DNA of 64,000 bases from Parasediminibacterium sp046546515 (GCF_046546515.1 NZ_JBKHKJ010000026.1:12675-76674), one strand, 5' to 3'; shown: positions 50,332-59,562, counted from the stretch's first letter. Notes: generated by a model not told the origin, from the letters alone. Numbers and translations are program-made.

Positions 50332-50997
50332 CTAATAATTAGGATTGCTTCCATTGCCGCCACTATTGCCATTACCAATTATCCTGCCTTTAAGAATTTT
50401 TGTATTCTTGTCCATATTGTCGATGGCACTTTGTTTTACTACCAATTTTGCTTCGTTTGGCGAGTTGGTACTGCATGTAGGGCAACTAACAGTGTATTTA
50501 TTGTTGTCATAGTTTACTTCGCAGGTGCCATCTTTGTTCCATTTGTCGGGGTTAAAGATATAGTTGACAGGTGAATACTGCTTCGAGTTCAAGAATTTAA
50601 GTGTGTTGGTGCCATTGTCGGCATTTACCCTAAGCCCATCGCCTTCTATTGATTCCAGCACTACTGGCGTGTTTTGAGGGATAACAATTTCATTCACATA
50701 TTTGCCATTGCTAAACTTAATCACACCATTTTTTACAGCCACTTGATCATTGTCAATCCCTCGGCTAAGCACCAATTGCTGGTCAATATAATACTGCACT
50801 GCTTTTAAATCAATATTGCGGCTGCTGAGCTTATCGAACAACTCACGCGTGAATGGCACATAAGGATCTTTGGAAACAGGGGGATCCATTCTTTGTACCG
50901 AAACGGGAGGCGCTTGATAAACCGGTTTTTTAGGTACACAAGCTTCAAATAAGCTAATTGCAATTAGAATACTTAATAATGTAATAAACCTATTCAT
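50332..50997 (-). CDS. putative lipoprotein of unknown function
   Basis: A 221-residue protein with a lipoprotein signal: hydrophobic stretch ending LFEAC, with Cys20 as the lipidated residue. A Pro-rich linker (KKPVYQAPPVSVQRMDPPVSKDP) follows, then a mixed alpha/beta domain at about 50-200. This contains FTRELFDKLSSRNIDLKAVQYYIDQQLVL, NEIVIPQNTPVVLE and a Cys-x2-Cys pair (SCPTCS) near 170. The tail is Gly/Asn-rich. I recognise no family with confidence. It is expected at the periplasmic or outer face. It is monocistronic with its own terminator. Confidence 0.8.
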   Translation of the reverse strand: MNRFITLLSILIAISLFEACVPKKPVYQAPPVSVQRMDPPVSKDPYVPFTRELFDKLSSRNIDLKAVQYYIDQQLVLSRGIDNDQVAVKNGVIKFSNGKYVNEIVIPQNTPVVLESIEGDGLRVNADNGTNTLKFLNSKQYSPVNYIFNPDKWNKDGTCEVNYDNNKYTVSCPTCSTNSPNEAKLVVKQSAIDNMDKNTKILKGRIIGNGNSGGNGSNPNY

Positions 50998-50999
50998 GC

Positions 51000-51398
51000 A
51001 AATTCTATTTTATTTTTCGCTAAAGTAGTTCAATATTGTCAAAATAACTAAATACCCCTATATTAAGGGATATACTGATGCTTGTCTCACCTCAATTGGG
51101 CTTGATTTGTACAACCCACTATCCTGCACTATATAAGAACGTTTAAAATTGGGTTTTAGTATTTTAACAGTTACTTTTTTTTATATTTTCATTCAAAATG
51201 CGTTAAAATCGTGCCAATAACACTTTTTTAACTTCAAATAGGCATTTTAAATTATGTAATTATGCAGGTCATGCCATCTACTATTATTATTAAGAAAGTA
51301 TTTTACTAAAATAAGCTGCATGAATTTTTTTTTGACAGCTTCGCAATCATTCAAACCGTCGAAATTCTTTAGTCATCAGAAAATAAATAACAACGTAT
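51000..51398. other. divergent intergenic region without recognised features
   Basis: About 400 bp of AT-rich DNA between the lipoprotein gene and the DUF4139 gene, transcribed divergently. It must hold both promoters, but I see no exact TAnnTTTG with a well-placed TTG, no gene and none of the repeat families of the window. A short inverted word (CCCCTATATTAAGGG) near 51055-51070 is too small to interpret. Confidence 0.4.
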
Positions 51399-53015
51399 AT
51401 GAAAAAATTATTTTTTTGTTTTTTAATGTTTATCAGCCTTGCGGCTACTGCCCAAGCCGATAAGCCTACGGTTGCTGCCCGCTTGCAATCGGTAACCGTT
51501 TACCGTTCAGGCGCCGAAATGATGCACACTGCTACCGCCACGCTGAAACAAGGAACCAATGAATTGGTGATAGGCCAGCTTAGCAATGCCATAGACATCA
51601 ATAGCATACAGATAAAAATGCCAGATGGCGTTACTTTATTAAGCAATGAGTTTAGCAACAACTACCTGAAAAGCTCGGTAAAAAGCCCACGGGTAATTTT
51701 GCTAGAAGACTCCATAGAAGCCATTCGGCGCATCATTTCAAAAACAGATTTGTCTATAACCAACGATACCGAATTATTAGGTGTTTTAAAATTAAACCGG
51801 GAAATAAAAGGGACACAAACAGGCATGAGCGTGGCAGAACTTATAAAACTAATGGACTACTACAAAACAAAAGCCAGCGAGCTGCAAACAGAGGTTGCCC
51901 AGCTGCAAGAAAAAAAGAACAAAATGCAGGAGCTTATAAATAAGCTGAATGCCCAGCTTCAGGAAGAGCAGCAAAAAAATGTAGCCACGAGTGGGGTGCT
52001 CACCTTGCAACTATTAGTGGGCGAAACGGGCAAATACAATTTTGGCATCAGCTATATAGCACAGAATGCGCATTGGAGCCCCATTTACGACTTGCGGGTG
52101 GATGATATAAAAAGCCCCCTGAAACTGGTTTACAAAGCGGTTATAGACCAAGAAACAGGCATAGACTGGAAGCAGGTAAAACTGGCACTATCCACTGCCA
52201 CGCCAGGCCAATCGGGGCAGGCACCAGTTTTAAATGCTTGGTTTTTAAACTATACCAATCCTGTTGCCTATATGGAAAGAAGGATGATGGTCAACTCTGT
52301 TGCCAGCTATAAATCAAGTTCAGAAACAGCCTTAAGGGCAGATAACGATGCGCCTGCAATGGCAATGCAAAAACCACTGGAAGAATATGTTGCTGTATCA
52401 GACAATACCCTTAATGTAACTTTTGACATTGATGTGCCGTACGATATACTCACCACGGGCAAGGCACAAACCGCAGTGTTGAAAACCTACCAAGTAGCCG
52501 CCACCTACAAGCACTATGCAGTGCCTAAACTAGATAGAGATGCCTATATATTGGCCGAGATAGCCGACTGGGAAAAACTGAACCTATTGCCAGGCGAAGC
52601 CAATGTGATACTGGAAGGCACATACACTGGCAAAACCTTTATTGACCCCAATGCCACGCAAGACACCCTGAACCTTACTCTTGGCAAAGACAAAAGGGTA
52701 GTGATAAAAAGGGACAAACTGGTAGATTATAGCAGCGTGAAATTTCTTGGCAGCAATAAATTACAACGGTTTATCTACGAAATCACCATCAAAAACAATA
52801 AGAAAGAAGGTATTAACCTGCAATTAAAAGACCAGTTTCCGCTAAGTACCAACAAGGAAATAGAAGTAGAATTGGTAGAAGTAAGCGGCGGATCGGTAAA
52901 CAATGACATTGGTGTCCTAAACTGGCAACTGGCCATCCCTTCGGGCGAAAGCAAAAAAGTAAAGTTTACCTACACGGTTAAATACCCCAAGGATAAAACA
53001 TTGAATTTGAATTAG
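51399..53015 (+). CDS. DUF4139 / MuiA-like exported protein
   Basis: A 538-residue protein with a signal peptide ending near ATAQ. The N-terminal DUF4140-type beta domain starts VTVYRSGAEMMHTATATLKQGTNELVIGQL. A coiled coil at about 150-200 (LQTEVAQLQEKKNKMQELINKLNAQLQEEQQK) precedes the DUF4139 domain at about 210-535 (YIAQNAHWSPIYDLRVDDIKSPLKLVYKA, WKQVKLALSTATPG, and the closing IPSGESKKVKFTYTVKYPKDKTL). The family includes mucoidy-inhibitor MuiA homologues; its molecular role is unknown, and a structural role in the envelope is usually assumed. It is a single-gene unit upstream of a repeat region. Confidence 0.9.
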   Translation: MKKLFFCFLMFISLAATAQADKPTVAARLQSVTVYRSGAEMMHTATATLKQGTNELVIGQLSNAIDINSIQIKMPDGVTLLSNEFSNNYLKSSVKSPRVILLEDSIEAIRRIISKTDLSITNDTELLGVLKLNREIKGTQTGMSVAELIKLMDYYKTKASELQTEVAQLQEKKNKMQELINKLNAQLQEEQQKNVATSGVLTLQLLVGETGKYNFGISYIAQNAHWSPIYDLRVDDIKSPLKLVYKAVIDQETGIDWKQVKLALSTATPGQSGQAPVLNAWFLNYTNPVAYMERRMMVNSVASYKSSSETALRADNDAPAMAMQKPLEEYVAVSDNTLNVTFDIDVPYDILTTGKAQTAVLKTYQVAATYKHYAVPKLDRDAYILAEIADWEKLNLLPGEANVILEGTYTGKTFIDPNATQDTLNLTLGKDKRVVIKRDKLVDYSSVKFLGSNKLQRFIYEITIKNNKKEGINLQLKDQFPLSTNKEIEVELVEVSGGSVNNDIGVLNWQLAIPSGESKKVKFTYTVKYPKDKTLNLN

Positions 53016-53026
53016 GGGTATTTTAG

Positions 53027-53154
53027 GGTTGCCCACCTTTTGAAAGTTGGCAAACCTGGGTGTATTTCAAATCATCGCTTTTATTGTTTTGTATTTATAA
53101 AAAGCTTCAATAAGTGATTGTAAAAGACCTACCCCCTAACCCCCTCCGAGGAGG
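53027..53154. repeat. remnants of dispersed hairpins at the left of the third repeat region
   Basis: 53027-53051 is a degenerate GATTTGG-type hairpin (TTGCCCACC...AAGTTGGCAA). 53055-53068 is GGGTGTATTTCAAA, the boundary word also seen at 1149 and 13269. 53143-53154 is the palindrome CCTCCGAGGAGG within a CCCCCTAACCCC context related to 1211-1247. Confidence 0.6.
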
Positions 53155-53204
53155 TAATATGCGTACACATCTTTTAATAAAAGATTTAACCATAATGCAT
53201 AATT

Positions 53205-53263
53205 CCCCCTATATGGGGGTATAATTCCCCGTATATGGGGGCATATTTCTCCCATATAGGATT
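53205..53263. repeat. palindromic hairpin repeat H3 (rearranged)
   Basis: Contains the palindromes CCCCCTATATGGGGG (53205-53219) and CCCCGTATATGGGG, then CCCATATAGGATT. The words match hairpins H1 and H2, but one arm is duplicated and inverted. As with the other copies it lies beside an 11-bp-phased array. Confidence 0.75.
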
Positions 53264-53430
53264 GTATTTTTCAATATCCCGTAAATTATCCCCAATTTTA
53301 CACTATATGGCTCCCTTTGTCATAGTCGGCCCCATAACGAACCGGATGTCCTAGCATACGTCCTTAGCCTCGTGGCAATATTTTTAACATCAAAATAAAA
53401 AAGTTGTAATATGTACATTTCCCACTCAAA

Positions 53431-53577
53431 AAAACACTCACTTTTCACTCACAAATCACTCACTTTTCACTCACAAAACACTCACAAATCACTCATTTTT
53501 CACTCATAAAACACTCATAAAACACTCACAAATCACTCACTTATAAAAAACATAAAATACTGTATTTCAATGAGTTA
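53431..53577 (+). repeat. 11-bp-phased array with IHF-like core, module A4
   Basis: Positions 53431-53540 are exactly ten 11-bp units (AAAACACTCAC, TTTTCACTCAC, AAATCACTCAC, TTTTCACTCAT and variants). After 24 bp comes TTTCAATGAGTTA (53565-53577), one mismatch from the IHF consensus. It is the closest relative of module A3 in units, spacing and core. The T/A-runs are phased with the DNA helix. The following stretch to 53842 shows weak similarity to 2310-2360 and the boundary word TTTGAAATGCAGCC near 53741, and has no gene. Confidence 0.85.
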
Positions 53578-53842
53578 CGTTCAAATAAGGTCTAAAGTTT
53601 AAAATCAGGGGCAAAATGCCCTCCCAAAAAAAGGGTGGCAATACCTCCAAAAAAGGGTATAAAAAAGATGTGTTCGCCTAGTATCGCCTCTCAGGGTTAC
53701 AGTAGATATAGCTATTTTAGGATAAACAAATAGTGAAGTTTTGAAATGCAGCCGCAACCCTTGCCATTAGGCGGGCTTGTTGTACTATTGCCAAGAAGCC
53801 ACAAAAAAGCGCAGCAACATTAAGAAAAAGAAGAAAGATTAA

Positions 53843-54550
53843 ATGAGCATCATTTACCACGATAGCACTTACCTGAAAAACAATCCTACTTGGCATGAGG
53901 AAGATGCCCCTTTTAAAGGAGGCAAAATTGAAGAATTACTTAAAAAGCATCCTATCCATTTCAATACCGTATGCGAGGTAGGCTGTGGAAGTGGGGAAAT
54001 ATTGCTACAGCTTGCCCAGAAATACCCTACCGCTACCCAGTTTTTTGGTTTTGATATTTCAAGCGATGCCATTGCTATTGCCAGCAGAAAAGCAACAAAC
54101 AAGATACAGTTTGAACAAAAAGACATAACACTGGCTGGCGACACCTCTTTTTTCGACTTGCTGCTGGTAATAGACGTGATAGAACACTTGGATGATTATT
54201 TTAGTTTTTTAACTAGCATTGCCCCTAAAAGCAAATACACTATTTTCCACATCCCACTCGATATGTGCGTATGGTCTTTGTTCAGGGAGGAAATGCTGAT
54301 AGAATCTAAAAAAAGGGTGGGGCATATCCATAATTTTACCGAAGGGTTTATAGAAAGTATCCTGATGGACAAAGGGTTTAAAATAATAGATAAACTATAT
54401 ACGGAGCCTACTTTTACCACTGTTTCCACCAAGCAAAAAATAGCTAACCTTGCAAGGAAGCTGTTGTTCAGCCTGCATAAAAAGTTCTGCACAAAAACCA
54501 TTGGTGGCTATTCCATATTATTATTGACAGAAAACAATGCCTTTGTATAA
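53843..54550 (+). CDS. class I SAM-dependent methyltransferase
   Basis: A 235-residue protein with a Rossmann-fold methyltransferase core. Motif I is VCEVGCGSGEILLQLA at about 47-62, followed by FFGFDISSDAIAIA (acidic residue binding the SAM ribose), DITLAGDTSFFDLLLVIDVIEHLDD (motif II/III) and YTIFHIPLD. It resembles the Methyltransf_23/31 groups that act on small molecules, quinones or sugars; the substrate cannot be inferred. There is no signal peptide. It follows the third repeat region and has no obvious operon partner. Confidence 0.9.
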   Translation: MSIIYHDSTYLKNNPTWHEEDAPFKGGKIEELLKKHPIHFNTVCEVGCGSGEILLQLAQKYPTATQFFGFDISSDAIAIASRKATNKIQFEQKDITLAGDTSFFDLLLVIDVIEHLDDYFSFLTSIAPKSKYTIFHIPLDMCVWSLFREEMLIESKKRVGHIHNFTEGFIESILMDKGFKIIDKLYTEPTFTTVSTKQKIANLARKLLFSLHKKFCTKTIGGYSILLLTENNAFV

Positions 54551-54570
54551 ATTCGCCAGCAAGCTATTCT

Positions 54571-54770
54571 ACCACAAGGTACACAAGGAATAAGAAACAC
54601 AAGGCACACAAGGGATGGTATATAAAAGATACTAGGAATTTGGACAATTCATAAGTTGTATATCAGCGTTTCTGAGTAGCCATGCGCCATTTAGACATAA
54701 CATGCCACTCCTAAGTATCCCGAATTTTACTTAGTGCCCTTTGTGTAAATCCTTTGTGTGCCTTGTGGTT
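54571..54770. repeat. word-built gene-end hairpin after the methyltransferase
   Basis: The left arm ACCACAAGGTACACAAGGAA (then AACACAAGGCACACAAGG) faces the right arm CCTTTGTGTAAATCCTTTGT followed by GTGCCTTGTGGTT. The repeated word is CACAAGG, a third variant of the CACAAAGG/CACATAGG layout. The ~110 bp between the arms contain nothing else I can support. Confidence 0.78.
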
Positions 54771-54819
54771 AAATTTAGTCTACCCGTATTTTAATTATTT
54801 AAGCGAAGCGCTGATTAAT

Positions 54820-55353
54820 ATGTTTATTGATATTGCATACTTTATTTTGTTGCTGTTTGCCCTATACAAGGGTTTCAACAGGGGGTTTATTGTTGCTATA
54901 TTTTCTTACGCAGGAATGCTAATCGGATTGGCTGCGGCCATAAAGCTATCTGCCGTTGTGGCAATATGGCTGAAAACTGGCACGCATATCAATGCTGCTT
55001 GGCTGCCGTTCCTTTCTTTTATTTTGGTAATGGTGGGTGTAATTGCACTTGTGCGGCTTGCGGCGGGGCTTTTGCAGAAGACGGTGGAGTTGATGTTGAT
55101 GGGCTGGCTGAACAAGGCAGGCGGCATATTGTTGTATTTCTCATTATATACCACTATATTTAGTGTGGTTTTGTTTTATGCCGTGCAGTTAAATGTGTTT
55201 ACAGATAGCATTTTACACGCTTCAAAATGTTATGCTTTTGTGCAGCCTTGGGCACCGGTAGCTATTAATGGGATAGCAAAAGTTTTCCCAGTTTTCAGGG
55301 ATATGTTCACGGCGTTGGAAGGGTATTTTGAAGCCGCTTCAAAAAAAATATAG
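54820..55353 (+). CDS. CvpA family membrane protein
   Basis: A 177-residue protein with four helices: about 5-22, 26-46, 63-83 and 100-122. It starts FIDIAYFILLLFALYKGFNRGFIVAIFSYAG, which matches CvpA (colicin V production) proteins, and has LPFLSFILVMVGVIALVRLAAGLLQKTV in the middle. CvpA supports envelope integrity in other bacteria; its mechanism is unknown. The ATG at 54820 is preferred over a TTG 22 codons upstream that lies in the hairpin repeat. The alpha/beta hydrolase gene follows at 138 bp. Confidence 0.88.
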   Translation: MFIDIAYFILLLFALYKGFNRGFIVAIFSYAGMLIGLAAAIKLSAVVAIWLKTGTHINAAWLPFLSFILVMVGVIALVRLAAGLLQKTVELMLMGWLNKAGGILLYFSLYTTIFSVVLFYAVQLNVFTDSILHASKCYAFVQPWAPVAINGIAKVFPVFRDMFTALEGYFEAASKKI

Positions 55354-55491
55354 CCAAAAGCAAGTATCCTATTTGTTAAAAAAAAGTTTACAAGGCACTG
55401 CTAAGTATTTAGCAGCATTCAATTGCTCTATTTTGCGTTTATTTGTACCTATTGCAGATAAACACAAAATGTTTATTTAAGAAAATAGTAC

Positions 55492-56253
55492 ATGGATTAT
55501 ACGGTTAAACAACAAGACAAATATAAATTCATAGAAGAAGGCGAGGGCGAGCCATTGCTATTGCTGCACGGTCTGTTTGGTGCCTTGAGTAATTTCAGGG
55601 ATTTAATTGAATTTTTCAAGAAAAAGTACAGGGTAATAGTTCCTTTGTTGCCTTTGCTTGAACTGGATATTTTCCATACTACAGTAAGTGGGCTAGAAAA
55701 ACACGTAAACGGCTTTATTGATTTAAGGGGTTACAACAATATCCATTTGCTAGGCAACTCCCTAGGTGGGCATATTGCCTTGACACATATTTTAAGACAC
55801 CCAGAAAAAATTAAAACATTAACCCTTACGGGAAGTTCTGGCTTGTTTGAAAACGGGATGGGAGACAGCTACCCCAAGCGAGGCGATTACGAATACATTA
55901 AAAAGAAAGCACAGCTTACTTTTTACGACCCCAACTTAGCAGATCAAGCGTTAGTAGACGAGGTTTTTGAAATTACCAACAACCGCCTTAAAGTGATTAA
56001 GATTATTGCCTTGGCCAAAAGTGCCATCCGCAGCAACCTCAATGAGGAACTGAACCAGATAAAGCAGCCCACTTTGCTGATATGGGGCAATAACGATACC
56101 ATAACCCCCCCCTTTGTAGGGCGGGAGTTCAACAAGTTGATACCCAATAGCGAATTATATTTTATAGACAAATGCGGCCATGCGCCCATGATGGAAGTAC
56201 CGAGTGAGTTTAATGAAATATTGTATAATTTCCTAGTAAAGTTCAAGGTTTAA
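55492..56253 (+). CDS. alpha/beta hydrolase
   Basis: A 253-residue soluble alpha/beta-hydrolase. The oxyanion loop is LLLHGLFGALSNF, the nucleophile elbow GNSLGGH (Ser near 85), the acid in WGNNDTITPP and the catalytic His in KCGHAPMMEVP. All triad residues are present. The strand order and length are typical of the esterase/lipase or MhpC-type group. In Bacteroidota a hydrolase of this kind is often encoded just before the CBS/NAD-kinase genes, as here. The substrate is unknown. Confidence 0.92.
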   Translation: MDYTVKQQDKYKFIEEGEGEPLLLLHGLFGALSNFRDLIEFFKKKYRVIVPLLPLLELDIFHTTVSGLEKHVNGFIDLRGYNNIHLLGNSLGGHIALTHILRHPEKIKTLTLTGSSGLFENGMGDSYPKRGDYEYIKKKAQLTFYDPNLADQALVDEVFEITNNRLKVIKIIALAKSAIRSNLNEELNQIKQPTLLIWGNNDTITPPFVGREFNKLIPNSELYFIDKCGHAPMMEVPSEFNEILYNFLVKFKV

Positions 56254-56390
56254 GAATAGTTGTTGAGAATGGGAATTTTTTATGCCCCAATAACACAGAG
56301 GATAAGTAAATGCGTATCTGAATAGTAGGGATACTATTTAGTAAAAGGATTATATTAGGTTATAAATTAATTATTTAATCGCATAACATT

Positions 56391-57050
56391 ATGTTAGTTG
56401 CAGCATTGATACAAACAGATTACCCCAGCCTTCAGTTGCAGGACAAGGTATCTTTTGCTTTGCAATTGATGGATGATTATGAAATAACGCAACTACCTGT
56501 AGTTGTGAAAGAAAATTTCACAGGCATCATTGCAAAAGACGATTTGCTAGATGCCGATGAAGATGCTACACTTGCCAGCTTGCAACACCAATTTATAGAT
56601 ACCAGTGTAAAAAAAGAAGCATTTTTCTTAACGGCGTTGAAAGCCATGGTAGAAAACAGCAGTTCGCTTGTGGCAGTGGTAAACGAAACAAAAGAATACC
56701 AAGGCATTATTACCTCGCAGGTTTTGCTGGAGCAATTGTCAAAGTACTTGGGCAATGATGAACCAGGTGCAGTTATTGTGCTGGAAGTAGAAAGGCGCAA
56801 CTATTCTTTTGGCGAAATTAGCCGGCTAGTAGAAACCAACGATGCCTATATTACCCAACTGAATACTTATACAGAAGCAGATACTGGGTTGGTAATAGTG
56901 TCTGTAAAAATAAACAAGCTGGAAATAAGCGATATTATTGCTACCTTCCAACGGTACGATTATGTAGTGAGGTATTATTTTGGTGAAGAACTATATGCCA
57001 ATGAGCTAAAGGAAAATTACAATCACCTGATGGCATACCTAAATTTATAG
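56391..57050 (+). CDS. CBS-domain protein
   Basis: A 219-residue cytoplasmic protein with two CBS motifs, about 5-60 (LQLMDDYEITQLPVVVKENFTGIIAKDDLLDA) and 75-125 (FFLTALKAMVENSSSLVAVVNETKEYQGIITSQVLLEQL). A C-terminal ACT-like alpha/beta domain covers about 130-215 (GAVIVLEVERRNYSFGEISRLVETNDAYITQL). CBS pairs bind adenine nucleotides and regulate partners. Linkage to NAD kinase and a BamA-type gene is a conserved Bacteroidota arrangement that I recognise, although its functional meaning is unknown. Confidence 0.9.
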   Translation: MLVAALIQTDYPSLQLQDKVSFALQLMDDYEITQLPVVVKENFTGIIAKDDLLDADEDATLASLQHQFIDTSVKKEAFFLTALKAMVENSSSLVAVVNETKEYQGIITSQVLLEQLSKYLGNDEPGAVIVLEVERRNYSFGEISRLVETNDAYITQLNTYTEADTGLVIVSVKINKLEISDIIATFQRYDYVVRYYFGEELYANELKENYNHLMAYLNL

Positions 57051-57123
57051 TTAGGAATTATGAGTTATGAATTATAAGTCTTTAATTCTTAATTCCTAAT
57101 TCCTAATTCTTAATTCCTAATTA
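57051..57123. repeat. AATTCCTAATTC word-built hairpin
   Basis: The left arm TTAGGAATTATGAGTTATGA (then ATTATAAG) faces a run of ATTCCTAATTC/ATTCTTAATTC words. It begins on the base after the CBS gene stop and ends 5 bp before the next ATG, filling the whole interval. Confidence 0.8.
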
Positions 57124-57128
57124 AAAAG

Positions 57129-58556
57129 ATGTGCTATTGGTTACGAATATGTCTGTTGTTGATGGTATGCAATGCTACAATAGGCATGGCACAAACACAC
57201 ATTACCGATATATTGCCGCCATTTGCCCCCATAGCCGACTCTTCTTTGCCAAAAACTGATGGCGTATTGATTGCCGACATTATAATAAAAGGCAACAAAC
57301 GCACAAAACCATACATCATCCTTCGGGAAATGACCCTTAAAAAAGGAGACCTTATTTCCGCATCGGCATTATCAAAGCAGATAGAAATTAGCCGGAACCA
57401 AGTATTCAACACAGCTTTATTCATTGACGTTGCTATTACAGTAACCAGTAAACTGGGCGATATTATCACTTTGAAAATAGACGTGAAAGAGCGTTGGTAT
57501 TTTTTTCCTGTGCCTTATTTTAAATTGGCTGACCGCAATTTTAACCAATGGTGGCAAAATGAAAACCATAGCCTAGACAGGGTGAACTTTGGGCTTAAAT
57601 TCACGCAATACAACCTTAGTGGCAACAACGACGGTCTGGACGTTTGGCTTATTACCGGTTATAGTAGGCAATTGAAATTGCGGTACAATCTTCCTTTTTT
57701 TGAAAAAACCCTAAAACATGGGCTTAATGTAGGATATGGCTACACTACCCAAAAAGAAGTAAACGACTCTACTAGTTTCGACAAGCAGATATTCCTAAAA
57801 TCGGCACGGTTTATACGCACGTTCAACCGGCTAGATGTTTCGTATGCCTATAGGCCCGATCAGCATTGGGCCCATTTTGTTACCGTTGCCCTTACAAACG
57901 AATGGCTGGCCGACTCGGTAGTAAAAGCAGCTCCTAATTATTTCCCCCAAAGAAGGGGCGACATACAATATTTAGACTTTAGTTACAGCTTCCGCTACCA
58001 AAACCTTGACTATTTTGCTTACCCTACAAAAGGATATACCTACGAGGGGTATATTTATAAAAGAGGGCTTGACGAAGTAACAAACTTGTGGCAAGTGGGG
58101 TTAAGTGGCTTGTATGCGCACCCAGTTTGGAAAAAAGCCTTTGTAAAATTTTCTGCGGCCGCTACTTTTAAAAGGCCCAACACCAACTATTTCTTCAACA
58201 AGCGCTTGTTTGGCTATAACGATTTTGCGCTTAGGGGGTTGGAGTATTATGTTGTTGATGGCGACAAGGGCGTGCTTGCCAGGGCTACTTTGCTCCAGGA
58301 AGTATTGAAATATAAGTTTAATACGCACTTGCACAGCAAAACCTATGACAAGATTCCTTTTCGGTATTATTTAAAAATATATGCCGATGCTGGCTATGCG
58401 CACAATACATTCGCTGGCAACAGTATATTGGCCAATAAATTGATGTACACCTACGGCATTGGGCTGGATGTGGTATCTATATACGATTTTGTATTCCGGT
58501 TCGAGCTTAGTTTTAACCAATTGGGAACGCAAGGGCTATATTTACACACGAAGTAG
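57129..58556 (+). CDS. BamA/TamA family outer-membrane protein
   Basis: A 475-residue outer-membrane protein with a signal peptide ending near GMAQ. One POTRA domain covers about 43-125 (DIIIKGNKRTKPYIILREMTLKKGD, FIDVAITVTSKLGDIITLKIDVKERWYFFPVP). A 16-stranded barrel of the Omp85 type follows, ending in FRFELSFNQLGTQGLYLHTK. It is much shorter than BamA, which has five POTRA domains. It is likely a paralogue with one POTRA, possibly for secretion or insertion of a specific substrate. The downstream gene is NAD kinase. Confidence 0.88.
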   Translation: MCYWLRICLLLMVCNATIGMAQTHITDILPPFAPIADSSLPKTDGVLIADIIIKGNKRTKPYIILREMTLKKGDLISASALSKQIEISRNQVFNTALFIDVAITVTSKLGDIITLKIDVKERWYFFPVPYFKLADRNFNQWWQNENHSLDRVNFGLKFTQYNLSGNNDGLDVWLITGYSRQLKLRYNLPFFEKTLKHGLNVGYGYTTQKEVNDSTSFDKQIFLKSARFIRTFNRLDVSYAYRPDQHWAHFVTVALTNEWLADSVVKAAPNYFPQRRGDIQYLDFSYSFRYQNLDYFAYPTKGYTYEGYIYKRGLDEVTNLWQVGLSGLYAHPVWKKAFVKFSAAATFKRPNTNYFFNKRLFGYNDFALRGLEYYVVDGDKGVLARATLLQEVLKYKFNTHLHSKTYDKIPFRYYLKIYADAGYAHNTFAGNSILANKLMYTYGIGLDVVSIYDFVFRFELSFNQLGTQGLYLHTK

Positions 58557-58560
58557 TGAG

Positions 58561-58651
58561 TTGTTTTAAGTTTTGTGTTTTAAGTTTTGTGTTTTAAGTT
58601 TTGTGTTCATAACGCCATAACTTAAAACCTAAAACACAAAACTTAAAACAA
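58561..58651. repeat. TTTTAAGTTTTGTG word-built hairpin
   Basis: Three copies of TTTAAGTTTTGTGT (left) face AACTTAAAACCTAAAACACA and AAACTTAAAACAA (right). It starts 4 bp after the BamA-type gene stop and ends 32 bp before nadK. Confidence 0.8.
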
Positions 58652-58683
58652 CCTCTACGTTTTTGGACCAAAAATTTTAATCC

Positions 58684-59562
58684 ATGAGAGTTGCTTTATA
58701 TAGCAGGGGTTTAGATCACGAGCAAGAAGCCCCTTTATTGATTTTATTGGAAGAACTGGCCAAGCACAAAGTGGATGTTTTGGTATTCAGGTCGCTGCTT
58801 AGCCAATACAATTTGCCAAGTGCTTTACTAGAAAACGTGGTGCCGTTCGATGGCTACGAAGACCTAGATAGCGGTATTGATTGTTTTATCACGCTCGGAG
58901 GCGATGGTACCATCCTAGATGCTACTACCATTGTAAGGGAAAAAAGGATACCGTTGCTGGGAATTAATTTTGGGAGGCTAGGCTTTTTGGCAAACATTAG
59001 CAAAGATGAACTGGCGGTTGCAGTGGATGCCATTGTAAACCGGACTTTTATACCCGATAAACGCTCCCTTATCCATTTAGATGCAAGTGTGCCTTTGTTT
59101 GGCGACAGCCCTTTTGCCTTGAACGAATTTGCCATACACAAGCGAGACACGGCGCCAATGATTAAGATACATACTTATTTGAACGGCGAATTTTTAAATA
59201 CCTTTTGGGCAGATGGCTTAATTGTTTCTACGCCCACAGGCTCCACTGGTTATAGTATGAGCTGTACTGGGCCTATAGTTTTCCCCGATTCTAGGAACTT
59301 TGTCATCACCCCTGTTGCGCCCCACAACCTGAATGTACGAAGCATTGTAGTTGCAGATACCAGCATTATTTCATTTGAGATAGAAAGCAGGGTAGACCAG
59401 TTTATTTGCGCCTTGGATGCACGGCGCGAAATAGTGGACAAGAACATACAACTGGCAGTGAGAAAAGAAACTTTCGATGCCAATTTAATAAAGCTTAGCG
59501 AAAACACTTTCCTTTCTACTTTAAGGGAGAAACTTACTTGGGGAATGGATAAAAGGAATTAG
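58684..59562 (+). CDS. nadK: NAD kinase
   Basis: A 292-residue NAD kinase that phosphorylates NAD to NADP using ATP. The GGDGT motif is in FITLGGDGTILDATTIV (about 70). NFGRLGFLANI follows, then the NE/D-type motif ALNEFAIHKRDTAPMIKI and ADGLIVSTPTGSTGYSMSCTGPI. Full length. Its stop codon is directly adjacent to the stop codon of the convergent L,D-transpeptidase gene, with no intergenic base and no terminator. Confidence 0.95.
   Translation: MRVALYSRGLDHEQEAPLLILLEELAKHKVDVLVFRSLLSQYNLPSALLENVVPFDGYEDLDSGIDCFITLGGDGTILDATTIVREKRIPLLGINFGRLGFLANISKDELAVAVDAIVNRTFIPDKRSLIHLDASVPLFGDSPFALNEFAIHKRDTAPMIKIHTYLNGEFLNTFWADGLIVSTPTGSTGYSMSCTGPIVFPDSRNFVITPVAPHNLNVRSIVVADTSIISFEIESRVDQFICALDARREIVDKNIQLAVRKETFDANLIKLSENTFLSTLREKLTWGMDKRN

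Noticed and set aside
49897..50574. 225-codon plus-strand ORF
   Set aside because: It runs antisense through two minus-strand genes and the strong terminator between them; its translation is Phe/Cys-rich and domainless.
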